DNA of 64,000 nucleotides from Planctomycetota bacterium. Lineage in GTDB: Bacteria; Planctomycetota; UBA1135. The stretch covers positions 62,001-126,000 of the forward strand of contig QQUA01000016.1 of the NCBI GenBank assembly GCA_008501825.1, read 5' to 3'. The translations under genes were made by a program, and so were the position numbers. Every line of letters starts with the position of its first letter. Position 1 is the first letter of the stretch. The notes under the pieces were generated by a model, which was not told the DNA's origin, made no database searches, and saw only the letters and a list, made by a program, of their open reading frames with translations. This document shows positions 35,201 to 44,045 of this stretch, one piece after another.

Positions 35201-37198
35201 GCGATACCAAGCTTGGTAATGCAAGGGCTCGTTGGAACTGTACACCCCCTGGGTAGAAGATGCAGCGGTCACGATGTTCCAATCGAACAGCGGGGTTTGC
35301 CACGAGCCCCGTTCGGCAACGTCGTAACCCAAAGGACTGGCTTCAAAATCAAAATGCTCGGTGCGGCCTAAAGTCCCTTGCACGAAGTTGTCCAATTCCC
35401 GAGCCGGAATCGGAATCACCGAAGACTCTTCCGTTTCCTTGGAAGCGACCTGAAGGCCGGTGGTATCCACCGTTCCGGCGCGAAGACTCAAACCATTGGG
35501 GTGATCGTGCTGCCCTCCCAAGCTACCGACGTTGCGAGGCAGGGTGGTGACCCCTTGGGCCCCGCGGCCATAGCGCACCGCATCTTCGAAGTTTTCTTGA
35601 TGGTGCCATAGCTGCAACAAAGGACCGTCCGGCGCCACCCGAAGGTCTTGAACCACCGAAGCTCGGGACCGGGTTCGTCCTAGAGGAGAACGCACCGCGG
35701 CGTTGACCCGTTGCAGATAACGATTGCCGCTGGCGTAACCGAAGGGAACCGTGCTTTGAGCCAAGCTGCCGTGATTGGGATCCAGGCTGTTCAGATAAAT
35801 CAACCACGCTTCCAGATCCGAAAGCGTGCCGTCGTCCATCATCGGCCTTAAAACCCGGATCCAAAGATCTTCCGGACCTTGCAAAGGCCGCTGTTCCACG
35901 ATGGCCGAAGCTACGTCCCGAGCTTGCCGGGGGTGAATCCAACTGGACGAAAAGCGTCCTTGAATCGGTTGTCGGGTAAAGATGGGAGGTCCGGTGCGCC
36001 AACGCAAACCGGTCAGCATGGCTTCCAGGATTTCCAATCGGCAGGCGTTGACGTCCACCGGTTCCCGCAACAAAGGATGCACCCTGGTTTCCAGGATCGG
36101 GAAATTCGGCAACATGGTGAACACCGAAAGCCGGCCGGATTTCGCCAAGGCTCCCCGGCCCATGTCGCGATTGCCGGGGTTGCTGGCGAACACCATGGCA
36201 TAAAGCGGATTCTCCTGATCGACGTCAAAACAAAGAATGGTGCCGGGAGAAGCCACCAAACCGTCGGAAACCGGGGCTCGCCAGGCTCGATCCGGATCGA
36301 TGGGACGATCGATCAACACCGCCGGTCCCCAAGCGTCGCCGCCGTAGGTCCCGACGTCGAACCAGCAAAGGTCTTGCAGATAGCGACGATCCTCTTCCGC
36401 TAACAAATCTCCACCCAGAACCGCCTGATCCAATAAGTCGGACAACACCTCCGGAGGCCGGTATTCACCGTCGGGAATCCTGGCCAAAGCCAAGTTGTAA
36501 ACCCGGCGATCGATCACCGCCAAACCTTGAGGCAACTCTTGCCCGTCGGCTCCGGGAAGGATCAATCCGGTAAAGGCATTGGCGGTCTTCCCGGTGTATT
36601 GAATGAAGATCTCGGGAAAGCCGCCGTCGGTGGGAATGCTGTATCCCATAATCCGCAAGAATCCCTGGTCGGGAAAACCGGCGGTGGAAGTCACCGGCAA
36701 TTCTTCCGCCGGCAAGGCCACGTCCTCCCGCAAATAACAGGGATGCAACAAGTTTTGCAATAGAAGCGGCGGCGCGCTTCCCAGCGAAACCCGGGCTTGG
36801 GCGTTTTCTACCTCCACTCCCCAGGATTGAGCGATGTTCTTCCAATCCTCGCCGAGGGCTTGAGGCAAAGGACCCAGGGTAGTGGGATCCCATTCCTCCG
36901 GACCGTCGTATCGAGGGCTCGGATCCATCGCCGGATGGGATCCGGCCTGATGAAAAATGGAAGCCTGGGTGGCGGACTGAACCGCCACTTGCACTGCAGC
37001 TTGGTCGAAGGCTTCCTGAGACGCCTCCGAACGCAACCGGCTGGTCAACAGAAACGGTACGCCCAGGGAAAACAACAACGCAACGGCCAGCAGCACCACC
37101 AACAGCGCGGAACCGTTTTCGGCCAGGGAGCGGGAAAGGGTGGACAAAGCCGGGCGCTCCGAGGGAGCCGGCGTGAGTGGGCGCAGCTTGGATTTCAA
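32207..37198 (-). CDS. giant GspK/PilX-like pseudopilus protein with repeats (1663 aa)
   Basis: The N-terminus (LAENGSALLVVLLAVALLFSLGVPFLL) resembles GspK/PilX leaders, which lack the +5 glutamate, and the gene lies where gspK is expected, between H- and J-like genes. Ordinary GspK is about 320 aa; this one is five times longer. The extra mass holds lectin-like (LamG) segments (RWFHLSTLLRGISARGFQVAVDG; FNGMVDEVSLHTVAGMG). It also holds at least five copies of a short beta motif, e.g. FPNRGVLRVGQEVIEYSSKT, FPESGLLDIDGERIAYSG and FPPESLLLIDQELIHTSHK. A Gly/Pro-rich low-complexity stretch (GGPGDGGNPGGGNIG) lies near residue 1110. The start is TTG 37198, overlapping the upstream stop. It is likely a large tip adhesin or substrate-binding protein. 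Confidence 0.75.
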   Translation of the reverse strand: MKSKLRPLTPAPSERPALSTLSRSLAENGSALLVVLLAVALLFSLGVPFLLTSRLRSEASQEAFDQAAVQVAVQSATQASIFHQAGSHPAMDPSPRYDGPEEWDPTTLGPLPQALGEDWKNIAQSWGVEVENAQARVSLGSAPPLLLQNLLHPCYLREDVALPAEELPVTSTAGFPDQGFLRIMGYSIPTDGGFPEIFIQYTGKTANAFTGLILPGADGQELPQGLAVIDRRVYNLALARIPDGEYRPPEVLSDLLDQAVLGGDLLAEEDRRYLQDLCWFDVGTYGGDAWGPAVLIDRPIDPDRAWRAPVSDGLVASPGTILCFDVDQENPLYAMVFASNPGNRDMGRGALAKSGRLSVFTMLPNFPILETRVHPLLREPVDVNACRLEILEAMLTGLRWRTGPPIFTRQPIQGRFSSSWIHPRQARDVASAIVEQRPLQGPEDLWIRVLRPMMDDGTLSDLEAWLIYLNSLDPNHGSLAQSTVPFGYASGNRYLQRVNAAVRSPLGRTRSRASVVQDLRVAPDGPLLQLWHHQENFEDAVRYGRGAQGVTTLPRNVGSLGGQHDHPNGLSLRAGTVDTTGLQVASKETEESSVIPIPARELDNFVQGTLGRTEHFDFEASPLGYDVAERGSWQTPLFDWNIVTAASSTQGVYSSNEPLHYQAWYRLHDGLQDGFLFDLSGPEVDKERVFAAIEQGRLVIRAYDNAGQDPFDEDNLEEALEVRVDPAEYDLEDRWFHLSTLLRGISARGFQVAVDGVPRGEVLGYTELTAPLSAYAAGSPDDVLVVESTEGFPNRGVLRVGQEVIEYSSKTANTFITQRIAGPDGYLGGRAAREDSDVAVNSLDTYHPAGSGVELYGYSAIIDEDGIPIGGGRLTGNVGPWSLAQVVNGQDPIEIVSPLSGRSFQIGMGITCGYLGEIELGPIPQAEGDPYYAEAFQENGGYALMVQWVYWGRDGLRTGDNCLISGMEVVEYSSRSGTTLNLIQRNIQLPLLSGEDGPPDWAYSEARSFVTEWESFVYRDDTPLQELPDSYVYIIPISVKGSGISDVTYLPGDDNFSQFVQLTSDADAGLTEWVRYDSIINGMFVRDDWGALQNAVSAYLSEVRADVPEEPGGPGDGGNPGGGNIGSGGRPGGRAGGGLYALTPPLLQETEDAFVFARTIGEPVDDRPDTIETIRRAYGFRGVMGTYDHAQQSGTRLVPVFKTLRNLDSSTGFVGRKDRVAVMQPQGSLPPNWFTVQWAKPSRLSPRTENGRFYVAFYEDPGLPFLGWVGGQNLNAPNTDIRTMERLVKFPSGERPVRLDTLNVGGSVSGGTSFNGMVDEVSLHTVAGMGPANNALARGAWMLDQDLEATEPRSIFLHQYALVLDGRRRLSTQAGGWFANFPESGLLDIDGERIAYSGFNPGTGEIEIAPGGRGLHGTEARGHAQGAHVYVVDGRPVSVLTNNVTPGEATLIVEDGSPFPPESLLLIDQELIHTSHKGQNQELMMPRHRSLPGEEEDRGDGILRGRFGTVAADHGQGTLVYSFPCRWQDRYVAASSSPAAAWLQIGLDEPQAYWRGLQYEAELPDASHKVRLWLRSGQASFEDVPGTPGVVLLEEGKAQGGGLHPLDLASDRLDLRISFDWDVGAFDPVNFSSLGWTTAPRFRNLMIDYLAEPRIQRWAEVVE

Positions 37199-38223
37199 GG
37201 ACCGTCCTCCGATTCGCGAGCGTATTCTTCAGCGAACCGCCCGATGGTGAAGGAAGTCACGACTTCCCCGTTTTCCAGAATCTCTACCGGAATAGGAGCC
37301 GGATGCCTTTGGGTATCCAACATCCCAAAGCGGTCAAACCAAATTTGGAAGGGCTGGACGTCCACCAGCAATTCCTCCTGTAAAGGAGGACCGGGTTCCC
37401 GGGTCCGGCCCCAAAGAACCAGCTCATCGATTCGGCCGCGAAAGCGACCTTCAGGATCACCCAGTTCCAAAAAGCCTTTGGGTTCAGCCAAAGGGCCTTC
37501 GTAGGCGGCTTCGGCCACGGCTCGGCCGTTTACCCAGATTTGCAAGCGACCGGCTGCGGCCCGGAAACGAAAGTGCTGCCATCTCTCCGGCAGCAACACC
37601 GCCGCCGGACTGTCCAGAAGCAAACTGGTTGCGTCTTGGTCCTGCCCTAAATGGAGCCTTAAGCGAACGCTGCCGTCTTGCCGCCGGCTCAATTCCAAAA
37701 AGTCTTCCCAACGGGCCAATTGGCAGGCCACTCCATCTCGGCTGTAAAGATGGACTTCCATGTCCACCCCGTATGGAGTGCGAATCTGCCCGCCGCGGCC
37801 TTCCACCACCACGGTCCCGCCATCGCTCAAGTCCAAGGCTTCGCCGAAGCGGCCGGCACCGCCCAACTCCGCTGGAGGAATCAATTGCAAACCCTGCCGG
37901 CGTTGACTCTCCTGCTCGAAAGTCGCTTCCAAGATCGGTCGATAGACGAACCGTGAAAAACCGCCGGGATCGGAAAAGTCTTCATTGGGAAGACTCAATT
38001 CCAGCATCACCGGGTGCCCGCTGGCTCGAGCCCGATCCCGGCTGCTTTCCAAAAAAGCCAACAAGGTGTCCTGAAATCCCCGGGCACCGGGGTCCATGCG
38101 CTGAATCGCCAAGCCGCCGACCCCCAACAGAATGCCGATCAGCACCATGACCAGCAACAGTTCCACGAAAGTGAATCCGGCGGGATTCACCCTTCGCCAA
38201 GCATTGCAGGAACCGGTTTTCAA
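37195..38223 (-). CDS. GspH-like pseudopilin with C-terminal lectin-like domain
   Basis: The 342-aa protein has the prepilin site NPAG then FTFVELLLVMVLIGILLGVGG, with glutamate at +5. A GspH-like stretch comes next (FQDTLLAFLESSRDRARASGHPVMLELSL). The second half is a concanavalin/LamG-like beta domain (RWQHFRFRAAAGRLQIWVNGRAVAEAAYEGPL ... FRGRIDELVLWGR), unusual on a pseudopilin. It follows the GspG gene after 63 nt and overlaps the 1663-aa gene start (TTGA). The lectin part suggests the pseudopilus displays glycan- or protein-binding domains. Confidence 0.75.
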   Translation of the reverse strand: MKTGSCNAWRRVNPAGFTFVELLLVMVLIGILLGVGGLAIQRMDPGARGFQDTLLAFLESSRDRARASGHPVMLELSLPNEDFSDPGGFSRFVYRPILEATFEQESQRRQGLQLIPPAELGGAGRFGEALDLSDGGTVVVEGRGGQIRTPYGVDMEVHLYSRDGVACQLARWEDFLELSRRQDGSVRLRLHLGQDQDATSLLLDSPAAVLLPERWQHFRFRAAAGRLQIWVNGRAVAEAAYEGPLAEPKGFLELGDPEGRFRGRIDELVLWGRTREPGPPLQEELLVDVQPFQIWFDRFGMLDTQRHPAPIPVEILENGEVVTSFTIGRFAEEYARESEDGP

Positions 38224-38286
38224 GGTCGTTTCAGTTTTCGATTCATGGCGGTCCCGGTGAGGACCGCCCTCGGATGGGCACGGAGG

Positions 38287-38904
38287 TCAGGATCCTTGGA
38301 AGTGAGTCAAGTCGTCTTCGGTTCCGAACAAGCCATCTTCACCCGCCGAAATCAATTGGTAAGCGTCGGGTTCTTGCCAATTCCCGGTCCGCTCGTGGCG
38401 TTGGGCCTTGGCTTGTTGTTCTTCCCAAACTTCATCGATCCCCGCTTGCACGGTATGAGTCTCGTCATAGTGCAGGGATTCCATGTAAAGAATGGGATTG
38501 CCCCAGGCATCGCCGAACTCGAACAGTTCCTTACTGCCTAGGGAGCTGGTGGCTTTTTGACTGAAATCCTGATCGGTGTTCACCAACCAATCTTGCTTCG
38601 GACGAGTCCCGGTCATGCGCTCATCGAACAAGGCCACCACCAGAGCTTCACAAGGGGCATTGACGCCGTTGGAATTCAAACCTCGGGGAAGGCGGTCGTT
38701 GGGAAACTCCCCCATTTGCTGGCGGTATTGCAACACTAAGTTGGACAGCTCCAGCAAACGAGTTTTGGTTTTCTTTTCCGAAGCCTTGCCGAAGAGATCT
38801 CCACCGGTCACCAGGAAGAAACTCATCAGGATGGCGATGATGAAAAGGACCACCAAGATTTCGAGCAAGGTGAATCCGGAACCGGGACGGCGGACTTGCA
38901 TCAT
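38287..38904 (-). CDS. major pseudopilin, GspG-like
   Basis: The 205-aa protein has leader RRPGSG followed by FTLLEILVVLFIIAILMSFFLV, a textbook class III signal and hydrophobic helix. The globular part has EFGDAWGNPILYME, equivalent to the DPWGNPY box of GspG. It also has a C-terminal acidic loop LISAGEDGLFGTEDDL resembling the calcium-binding loop of major pseudopilins. It is larger than the usual 140 aa because of a mid-protein insertion. Start ATG 38904 overlaps the stop of the TPR gene. It would form the shaft of the pseudopilus. Confidence 0.82.
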   Translation of the reverse strand: MMQVRRPGSGFTLLEILVVLFIIAILMSFFLVTGGDLFGKASEKKTKTRLLELSNLVLQYRQQMGEFPNDRLPRGLNSNGVNAPCEALVVALFDERMTGTRPKQDWLVNTDQDFSQKATSSLGSKELFEFGDAWGNPILYMESLHYDETHTVQAGIDEVWEEQQAKAQRHERTGNWQEPDAYQLISAGEDGLFGTEDDLTHFQGS

Positions 38905-41579
38905 GGTTGCGCGAACACCAATTCAACCCGCTCGACGGCGACGTCTACCGCAACGGCTTGGCGGGTTCTGGCAAAAGCCCCCATGGTCAATTCCCCGGAG
39001 GCGGTTTTCAAAACGGTCACCTTGTCTTGGAACAACTGGCGACCGTTCGCGGTCACGGTCAAAACCGGCGGTTCCTGCTCACGGTCCAAATCAAACTGAA
39101 CCGAAAGCGGCGTGCCGGCCGCGACCCGAAGAGAACTTCGCTCGTGACCGATCTCGCGAGCGGATTGCCTGGATTGCCACCAAACGGCTCCATCTCGATC
39201 CCGATAAACGTGGAAGAACCAAGTGGCTCGCCCGGCCCGGTTCTCCAGCGAAAGGTACAAACCGGCGTCACCGCGATGATCGCTGCCGGCGGAGATTTCG
39301 CCATGGAAAGCCTGGAAGGTCAAAGCCCTCTGGCGCCGGAAAACCCGGGTTTCCCCTTCCTCCCGATGACGCCCGAGGATTTGCAATCGACCGTTTCGAA
39401 TCGCCGGCTCCACCCCAAGCCTGGCTTGACTTTGGGGATCCCATTCCGGGCGGAACAAGGTGCCTTCAAATTCGTCGGTCCAAAGACGCAGTTTGTCATG
39501 ACCGGCCACCCGGTCCGACCAAAGTTGGGCGTAGGCGTATTGAGTATGGGTCGGCTCCGCCCGCAACATGTCCATCAACTCGCCGAATTCGGCGATGCAA
39601 GTGTCCAGGTCTCCTTCCCGGTAAGCGGCCCAGGCCAAGGCATTGCGAGCTTCATGCAAATCCGGCTGCAAAGCCAGCGCGTCCCGCAACGAAGCTCGGG
39701 CGTCTTCGACCCTTTGTAGGCTCAGAAGATTGATGCCGCGGCGCAGCGCCAATTCGGGAATTTGCGGCGCTTCGACGATGGCTCGGCGCAAAGCAACTTC
39801 GGCCCGATCCAAACGACCTTCGCCGTGCAACAGCCATCCCAATTCGGCCAGAGCGGCGGCGCAACGAGGCCATCCTCCAATCAGGTACCGGAGATCGGTC
39901 CGAGCGGTGGCGGTGTTGCCGTCCTGGCGAGCCCGCCGAGCCCGCAGATAACGGGCATAAGGCCACTCCGGATCCAATTCCAAAGCGGCGTTCAAACTTT
40001 CGGAAGCCTGGTCTTCCTGGCCCATGACCTCAAACCAAAACGCCAAAGCGGAAAGAGCCGGAGCCGCATCCAATTTATCCGCCCTGGAAGCTGCCCGAAG
40101 ATCGCGGACGACTTCGGCAGCCGGTTCTCCATTGGCGGCGGCACAGATTCCTCGCAAGTAAAGCAAATTCGGCTGGGCTCCCAAAGCTTCCACCGCTTCC
40201 ACCGAACTTGCGTAGGCCTCGGCGAACCGCCCGGCCAAATAATCGGTGGCGATCAGGCCGGCCCGGGCTTCAACTTCCGACAGGGCTCCGCTTTGAGCCG
40301 CATTCAAGGCGTCTTGAAAGGCCCGTTTCGCTTCCGGCCATTGTCCTTGTTGCAAATGAGCCTGGCCTAAAGCCACGAAGTTGCGAATCGCTTCGGGGTG
40401 ATTGCGAGAACTCTGAAAACCGGAAGCCTTGCGCAGCCAAGGAAGCGCTTCTTCGGCCAGCCCTTGTTGCAGCAACAACAAACCCAGTTCCAGAGGAGCG
40501 GCCGGATCGGAGTCGGGCAAATCAGCGGCTTCCCGCAAAATGTTCTCGGCCGGTTCTTCCAGTTGGAAAATTCGCAGAACCCGGGCCATGCCCACTCGTG
40601 GAGCGCCTCGAGTGGCGAATTTTCCGGCAGGCACTTCCACCGGCAGTTGGGGGCGGATTTCCCCGGACGGCAAATCAACGCCGGCCAAGCCGGCATACAA
40701 GGCAAAGGCCTGATCGTAGCGGAAGGTCCGTTCCCAAACGCTTCCCAAACTCAACCAGCTCTTTAAATCTTCCCCGGCCAAGCGGATCCCTTCCAAAGCC
40801 AATTGTTCGGCGTGTTGGAAAGCGACCGGTTCGCGAACGCCTTGATCCAACAACCAGCGAATCAACTGGCGCCGATCCAAAACCGCTCCGGCACTGGGGT
40901 CCAGCGCCCGAACCCGCAACTCGATGTCGTTGCGCAAAGTTTTGGCAAAACTAAAGCCGGTGTATTGATCGCCTTCGAAAACTACCGGTTGTCCCCGGTC
41001 GGTTCCGGTTCGAGGATCGACTTGTTGAAAGGTCAGGGGTTCGCCGGGCCGTTTGTCCCAGCGATCCTCGTCCAAAATCCGACCCCACAAGACCAGGAAA
41101 GTGGTTCGCTGAATGGAGTCGTACAAATTGGCGTAATCTTCATCGCCGTCTTGAGCATCGCCATCCTCCAAGGCCTCGCCGCCGTTTTCTTCCACCGCTC
41201 CTTGGTCCAAGGCGTCCATTTCCACCAAATCTTCCAAATCTCCAGGAGGAGCCTTGGGATGAGCCAGCAAATTCCGACTCCAATAATCGGGACCGCTGTC
41301 GGGCAACGGCGGCGGCAGCAACGCCGGAAGGACCGAAAGGTCGGGAAAGGGAAGTTCCAAGGCCGGAAGCGGCACCACGTCGCGAGGTTGGCGGAACGGA
41401 TCCCGACCTCCCCCATCCGCGGCTAAATCATGAACCGGGTCGACCGGCCCTAAATCGGCCAATTCCAGCGGCAATTGAGTGACTCGCGATTTCCGAATCG
41501 GATCCGGATTCAATTTTGACCAAATCAAAAGCGCCAAAATAGCGGCGACGCCGATGAGCAGGATTTGTTCGCGCTTCAC
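38901..41579 (-). CDS. membrane-anchored TPR protein with C-terminal lectin-like domain
   Basis: The 892-aa protein starts at GTG 41579 (GTGA overlap with the GspM-like stop). An N-terminal membrane helix (ILLIGVAAILALLIWS) is followed by a Pro/acid-rich linker (residues about 60-160), GspC-like in layout. A long array of tetratricopeptide-like repeats follows (for example AAPLELGLLLLQQGLAEEALPWLRKAS, ASESLNAALELDPEWPYARYLRAR, ARASLRDALALQPDLHEARNALAWAAYREGD). The last 200 residues look like a concanavalin-type domain (FQAFHGEISAGSDHRGDAGLYLSLENR). It may be a periplasmic assembly platform for the pseudopilus. No named family was recognised. Confidence 0.7.
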   Translation of the reverse strand: MKREQILLIGVAAILALLIWSKLNPDPIRKSRVTQLPLELADLGPVDPVHDLAADGGGRDPFRQPRDVVPLPALELPFPDLSVLPALLPPPLPDSGPDYWSRNLLAHPKAPPGDLEDLVEMDALDQGAVEENGGEALEDGDAQDGDEDYANLYDSIQRTTFLVLWGRILDEDRWDKRPGEPLTFQQVDPRTGTDRGQPVVFEGDQYTGFSFAKTLRNDIELRVRALDPSAGAVLDRRQLIRWLLDQGVREPVAFQHAEQLALEGIRLAGEDLKSWLSLGSVWERTFRYDQAFALYAGLAGVDLPSGEIRPQLPVEVPAGKFATRGAPRVGMARVLRIFQLEEPAENILREAADLPDSDPAAPLELGLLLLQQGLAEEALPWLRKASGFQSSRNHPEAIRNFVALGQAHLQQGQWPEAKRAFQDALNAAQSGALSEVEARAGLIATDYLAGRFAEAYASSVEAVEALGAQPNLLYLRGICAAANGEPAAEVVRDLRAASRADKLDAAPALSALAFWFEVMGQEDQASESLNAALELDPEWPYARYLRARRARQDGNTATARTDLRYLIGGWPRCAAALAELGWLLHGEGRLDRAEVALRRAIVEAPQIPELALRRGINLLSLQRVEDARASLRDALALQPDLHEARNALAWAAYREGDLDTCIAEFGELMDMLRAEPTHTQYAYAQLWSDRVAGHDKLRLWTDEFEGTLFRPEWDPQSQARLGVEPAIRNGRLQILGRHREEGETRVFRRQRALTFQAFHGEISAGSDHRGDAGLYLSLENRAGRATWFFHVYRDRDGAVWWQSRQSAREIGHERSSLRVAAGTPLSVQFDLDREQEPPVLTVTANGRQLFQDKVTVLKTASGELTMGAFARTRQAVAVDVAVERVELVFAQP

Positions 41580-42343
41580 AGCTCTTCCTCCAACTGGGGC
41601 ATGCCGCCGGCGGCCAATTGCACGTAGACTCGCCGAGCTCGTCCTCGTTTATCCGGCGGAGTCACCGAAAGTTGGTCCAACCCCAGAGGCGGTTGGTGTT
41701 GCAGCAAAGCTTGGACGAAAGTGTGCACCTTTTCATCGGGCAGATGCACTTCCAGACTGACTGGAGTCAAATCCAACACCGAATCTCCCAATCCACGAAT
41801 TCGCTTCGGTGCCCGAGTGGAGATTTCCATGTCGTCGACTTTTTCCGCACCCGAGGCCACCGCAAGTCGCACCACCTGTTCGACCACCGCCAAACCGCGC
41901 AATACCTTTTGAATCTTTTGCGGCTCGTTGGGGGAAGTCGGCGGCAGGCCCAAAGATTCATCCACTTCCACGTTTTGACGCAAAGCCCAAGGAATCAAAT
42001 CCTCTCGGACGTCACCGCTCAACTGAATGTAATGCTGGCGCCAAGATTGCCCTTCTTCCGGTTGATAGGCTTCCGGAAGCACCGGCAGGGTTCGGCCGAC
42101 CAAGTTGCCGGCACGGTCGTCCAACTCATTCAAACGCTGCCGCAATTCAGTGACCGAGGAAGATCCGTACCACTTGGAGCTGCGCAGGATTTTGTTTTGG
42201 GATTGAATGCTGCTTTTGCCGCGTTTGTGGCGGCTACCGACGGTGGATCCGAGAATCGCTTCGGCGATGAGAAACAGCACCAAACCGGCCGCGATTCCCA
42301 TCAGGAAGCGGCGGTGAGTTTGCCAGAAGGCGTCGAAGTTCAT
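41576..42343 (-). CDS. GspM/PilO-like inner-membrane protein
   Basis: The 255-aa protein has a short cytoplasmic tail, one membrane helix (LMGIAAGLVLFLIAEAILGS), a coiled coil and a periplasmic alpha/beta domain (ISTRAPKRIRG ... VSLEVHLPDEKVHTFVQALLQH), the layout of GspM/PilO. It follows the GspL-like gene by 46 nt and precedes the TPR gene. GspM and GspL normally interact, which fits. Sequence conservation is low, so the assignment leans on architecture and position. Confidence 0.65.
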   Translation of the reverse strand: MNFDAFWQTHRRFLMGIAAGLVLFLIAEAILGSTVGSRHKRGKSSIQSQNKILRSSKWYGSSSVTELRQRLNELDDRAGNLVGRTLPVLPEAYQPEEGQSWRQHYIQLSGDVREDLIPWALRQNVEVDESLGLPPTSPNEPQKIQKVLRGLAVVEQVVRLAVASGAEKVDDMEISTRAPKRIRGLGDSVLDLTPVSLEVHLPDEKVHTFVQALLQHQPPLGLDQLSVTPPDKRGRARRVYVQLAAGGMPQLEEEL

Positions 42344-42389
42344 GCTGGAGGGCTGGGCTTAGGCGTGGCTTGCGGTTGGAGAAAACAAA

Positions 42390-44045
42390 CTATTCATCCT
42401 CGTATTCCTCATCGGAATCGGGATCGGCTTGCACCAATAGCTGAGCGGAAATGGACCACTCCAAATCCCGCCCTCGAGGTTTGGCGGTTTCCCGAATGGA
42501 ATCCTCGCCGCGAGGCAGTTGCGATTTCAGGTCGGCGACAAAGCGATTGAACACCGTCCGGGCCGGCCGGGATGCATCTTGGCCACGGCCGCCGACGGTG
42601 ACCACCGGAACGCTGACGCCGGCCAAGCCCCAGTCTTTTCCTTCCTGCAATTCCACGGCGAAGCTTTCTACCCAAAGGTTGTCGGGCAAAGCCGCCAACA
42701 GGGTTTCGTACATTTCCCAAGCACTTTGTTGTAAGGCGCGCCGGGTTTGCAGTTCTTGCACGATGCCGGTTTTGCGTTGCACTTCTTCCAGCAACCCTCG
42801 AGCCTCGGCGTCGGCCTTGCTGGCTTTATCCACCTGAATGCGCAACCGGCGGGCGTCGGCCGCCAAGTCGGTGGCTTGGCTCGAAGTCACGAAGAAGTCG
42901 AAGGCCAGGAAAGCGATGACCAAGGCGGCGGCAATCACGGCGAAAATGCCGCGCTCTTGGAATTCGCGGCGCTTGCGAGCCGCCTTGGGCAGGATTTCCA
43001 AGGCGTAGAGATCGGCATCGGCCGCCGACAAAGCCAACCCCAAGGCCACGGAAGCGGCAGGGCCGTCTTCTTCCAATGGGTCGGCCTGCTCCGGCGGCAA
43101 AGCGGACAGGTCCACCATTTCGACTGGATTCCAGACCGAAACGGGAACCCGCATTCTTTCCTGAAAGAATTCGGTAATGCCCTTGGCCTTGGCCCCGCCA
43201 CCGGTAAGCAAAACTCGATCCAGGCTCAAGTCCTGCAATCGAGCTTGGGCTTTGCAAAGGGTCACCACGCTGCTGAGCAAAGTGGGCAAGGGATCGTAAA
43301 ACGGCAATACCGGCCGAGTCACCCGATCCGGATCGGTTTCCAGGCGCTGGCCGATGCCGCCACGCAGATCCATGTGTTTGTGGATCAAGCTCTGGGCCCG
43401 TTGCGGCGAAACTCCCAAGCGCTGGCCGAGACTGGCATCTCGTTTATCCAAGCCAGTGGTCACCGAACGGGCGAAGTACAAATCGGTGCCGCGGACCAAA
43501 CAGAGATCCAAGGTGGTCGCTCCAACGTTGGCCAGCAAGGTGACGGAGGCTTCATGGTCCCCCAAGGCCAAGTAGGCGTTGTAAAGAGCGATCGCGTTGG
43601 GAGTGAAGCCCTGGACCGGCAGTTTGTCCAATAGGCCCATCCATTCTTCCAACAAATCCTCTCGCACCAAGCCAAGCAGGATGGTGTCGTCTTCATCCAG
43701 TTCCTTGGGAACCGGCAAAAGATTAAAGGAGGTTGCCAGCGGAGAACCGGAACGGGATTCCAATTCTCGAACTTCGAAATCCATCAACCGTTCCAAACGC
43801 CAGTCTTCCACCGGTGGAACCGGCAGATAGCGCATCATCAAATCGGAACCGGTCAAGCCCACCCTGGCCGGCGTCGGCTTTTTGCTTAGGCGCCCAAAAG
43901 CTCCGCCGGCCGCTTCCATCGGCGCTTCGCCACCTTCCACGGTTTCGGAGTAATAGCGCTGCAGGCTGATCTCGCCCTTTTTGTTGCGCAATTGCGCCAG
44001 CCGCACCTTGTGATGGCCGGCATCCAATCCGGTGCCCAAGCTCAT
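42390..44045 (-). CDS. GspL-like protein (PilM-like actin fold fused to PilN-like part)
   Basis: Residues 1-350 form an actin/PilM-like cytoplasmic domain (GTGLDAGHHKVRLAQL, phosphate-like loops LANVGATTLDLCLVRG and VLLTGGGAKAKGI). A membrane helix (IFAVIAAALVIAFLAFDFFV) and a PilN/GspL-type periplasmic part follow (LRIQVDKASKADAEARGLLEEVQR ... WEMYETLLAALPDNLWVESFAVEL), with an acidic tail. In type II secretion GspL recruits the GspE ATPase to the membrane. The 551-aa size and domain order fit GspL. It starts with ATG overlapping the FHA gene stop (ATGA). Confidence 0.78.
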   Translation of the reverse strand: MSLGTGLDAGHHKVRLAQLRNKKGEISLQRYYSETVEGGEAPMEAAGGAFGRLSKKPTPARVGLTGSDLMMRYLPVPPVEDWRLERLMDFEVRELESRSGSPLATSFNLLPVPKELDEDDTILLGLVREDLLEEWMGLLDKLPVQGFTPNAIALYNAYLALGDHEASVTLLANVGATTLDLCLVRGTDLYFARSVTTGLDKRDASLGQRLGVSPQRAQSLIHKHMDLRGGIGQRLETDPDRVTRPVLPFYDPLPTLLSSVVTLCKAQARLQDLSLDRVLLTGGGAKAKGITEFFQERMRVPVSVWNPVEMVDLSALPPEQADPLEEDGPAASVALGLALSAADADLYALEILPKAARKRREFQERGIFAVIAAALVIAFLAFDFFVTSSQATDLAADARRLRIQVDKASKADAEARGLLEEVQRKTGIVQELQTRRALQQSAWEMYETLLAALPDNLWVESFAVELQEGKDWGLAGVSVPVVTVGGRGQDASRPARTVFNRFVADLKSQLPRGEDSIRETAKPRGRDLEWSISAQLLVQADPDSDEEYEDE

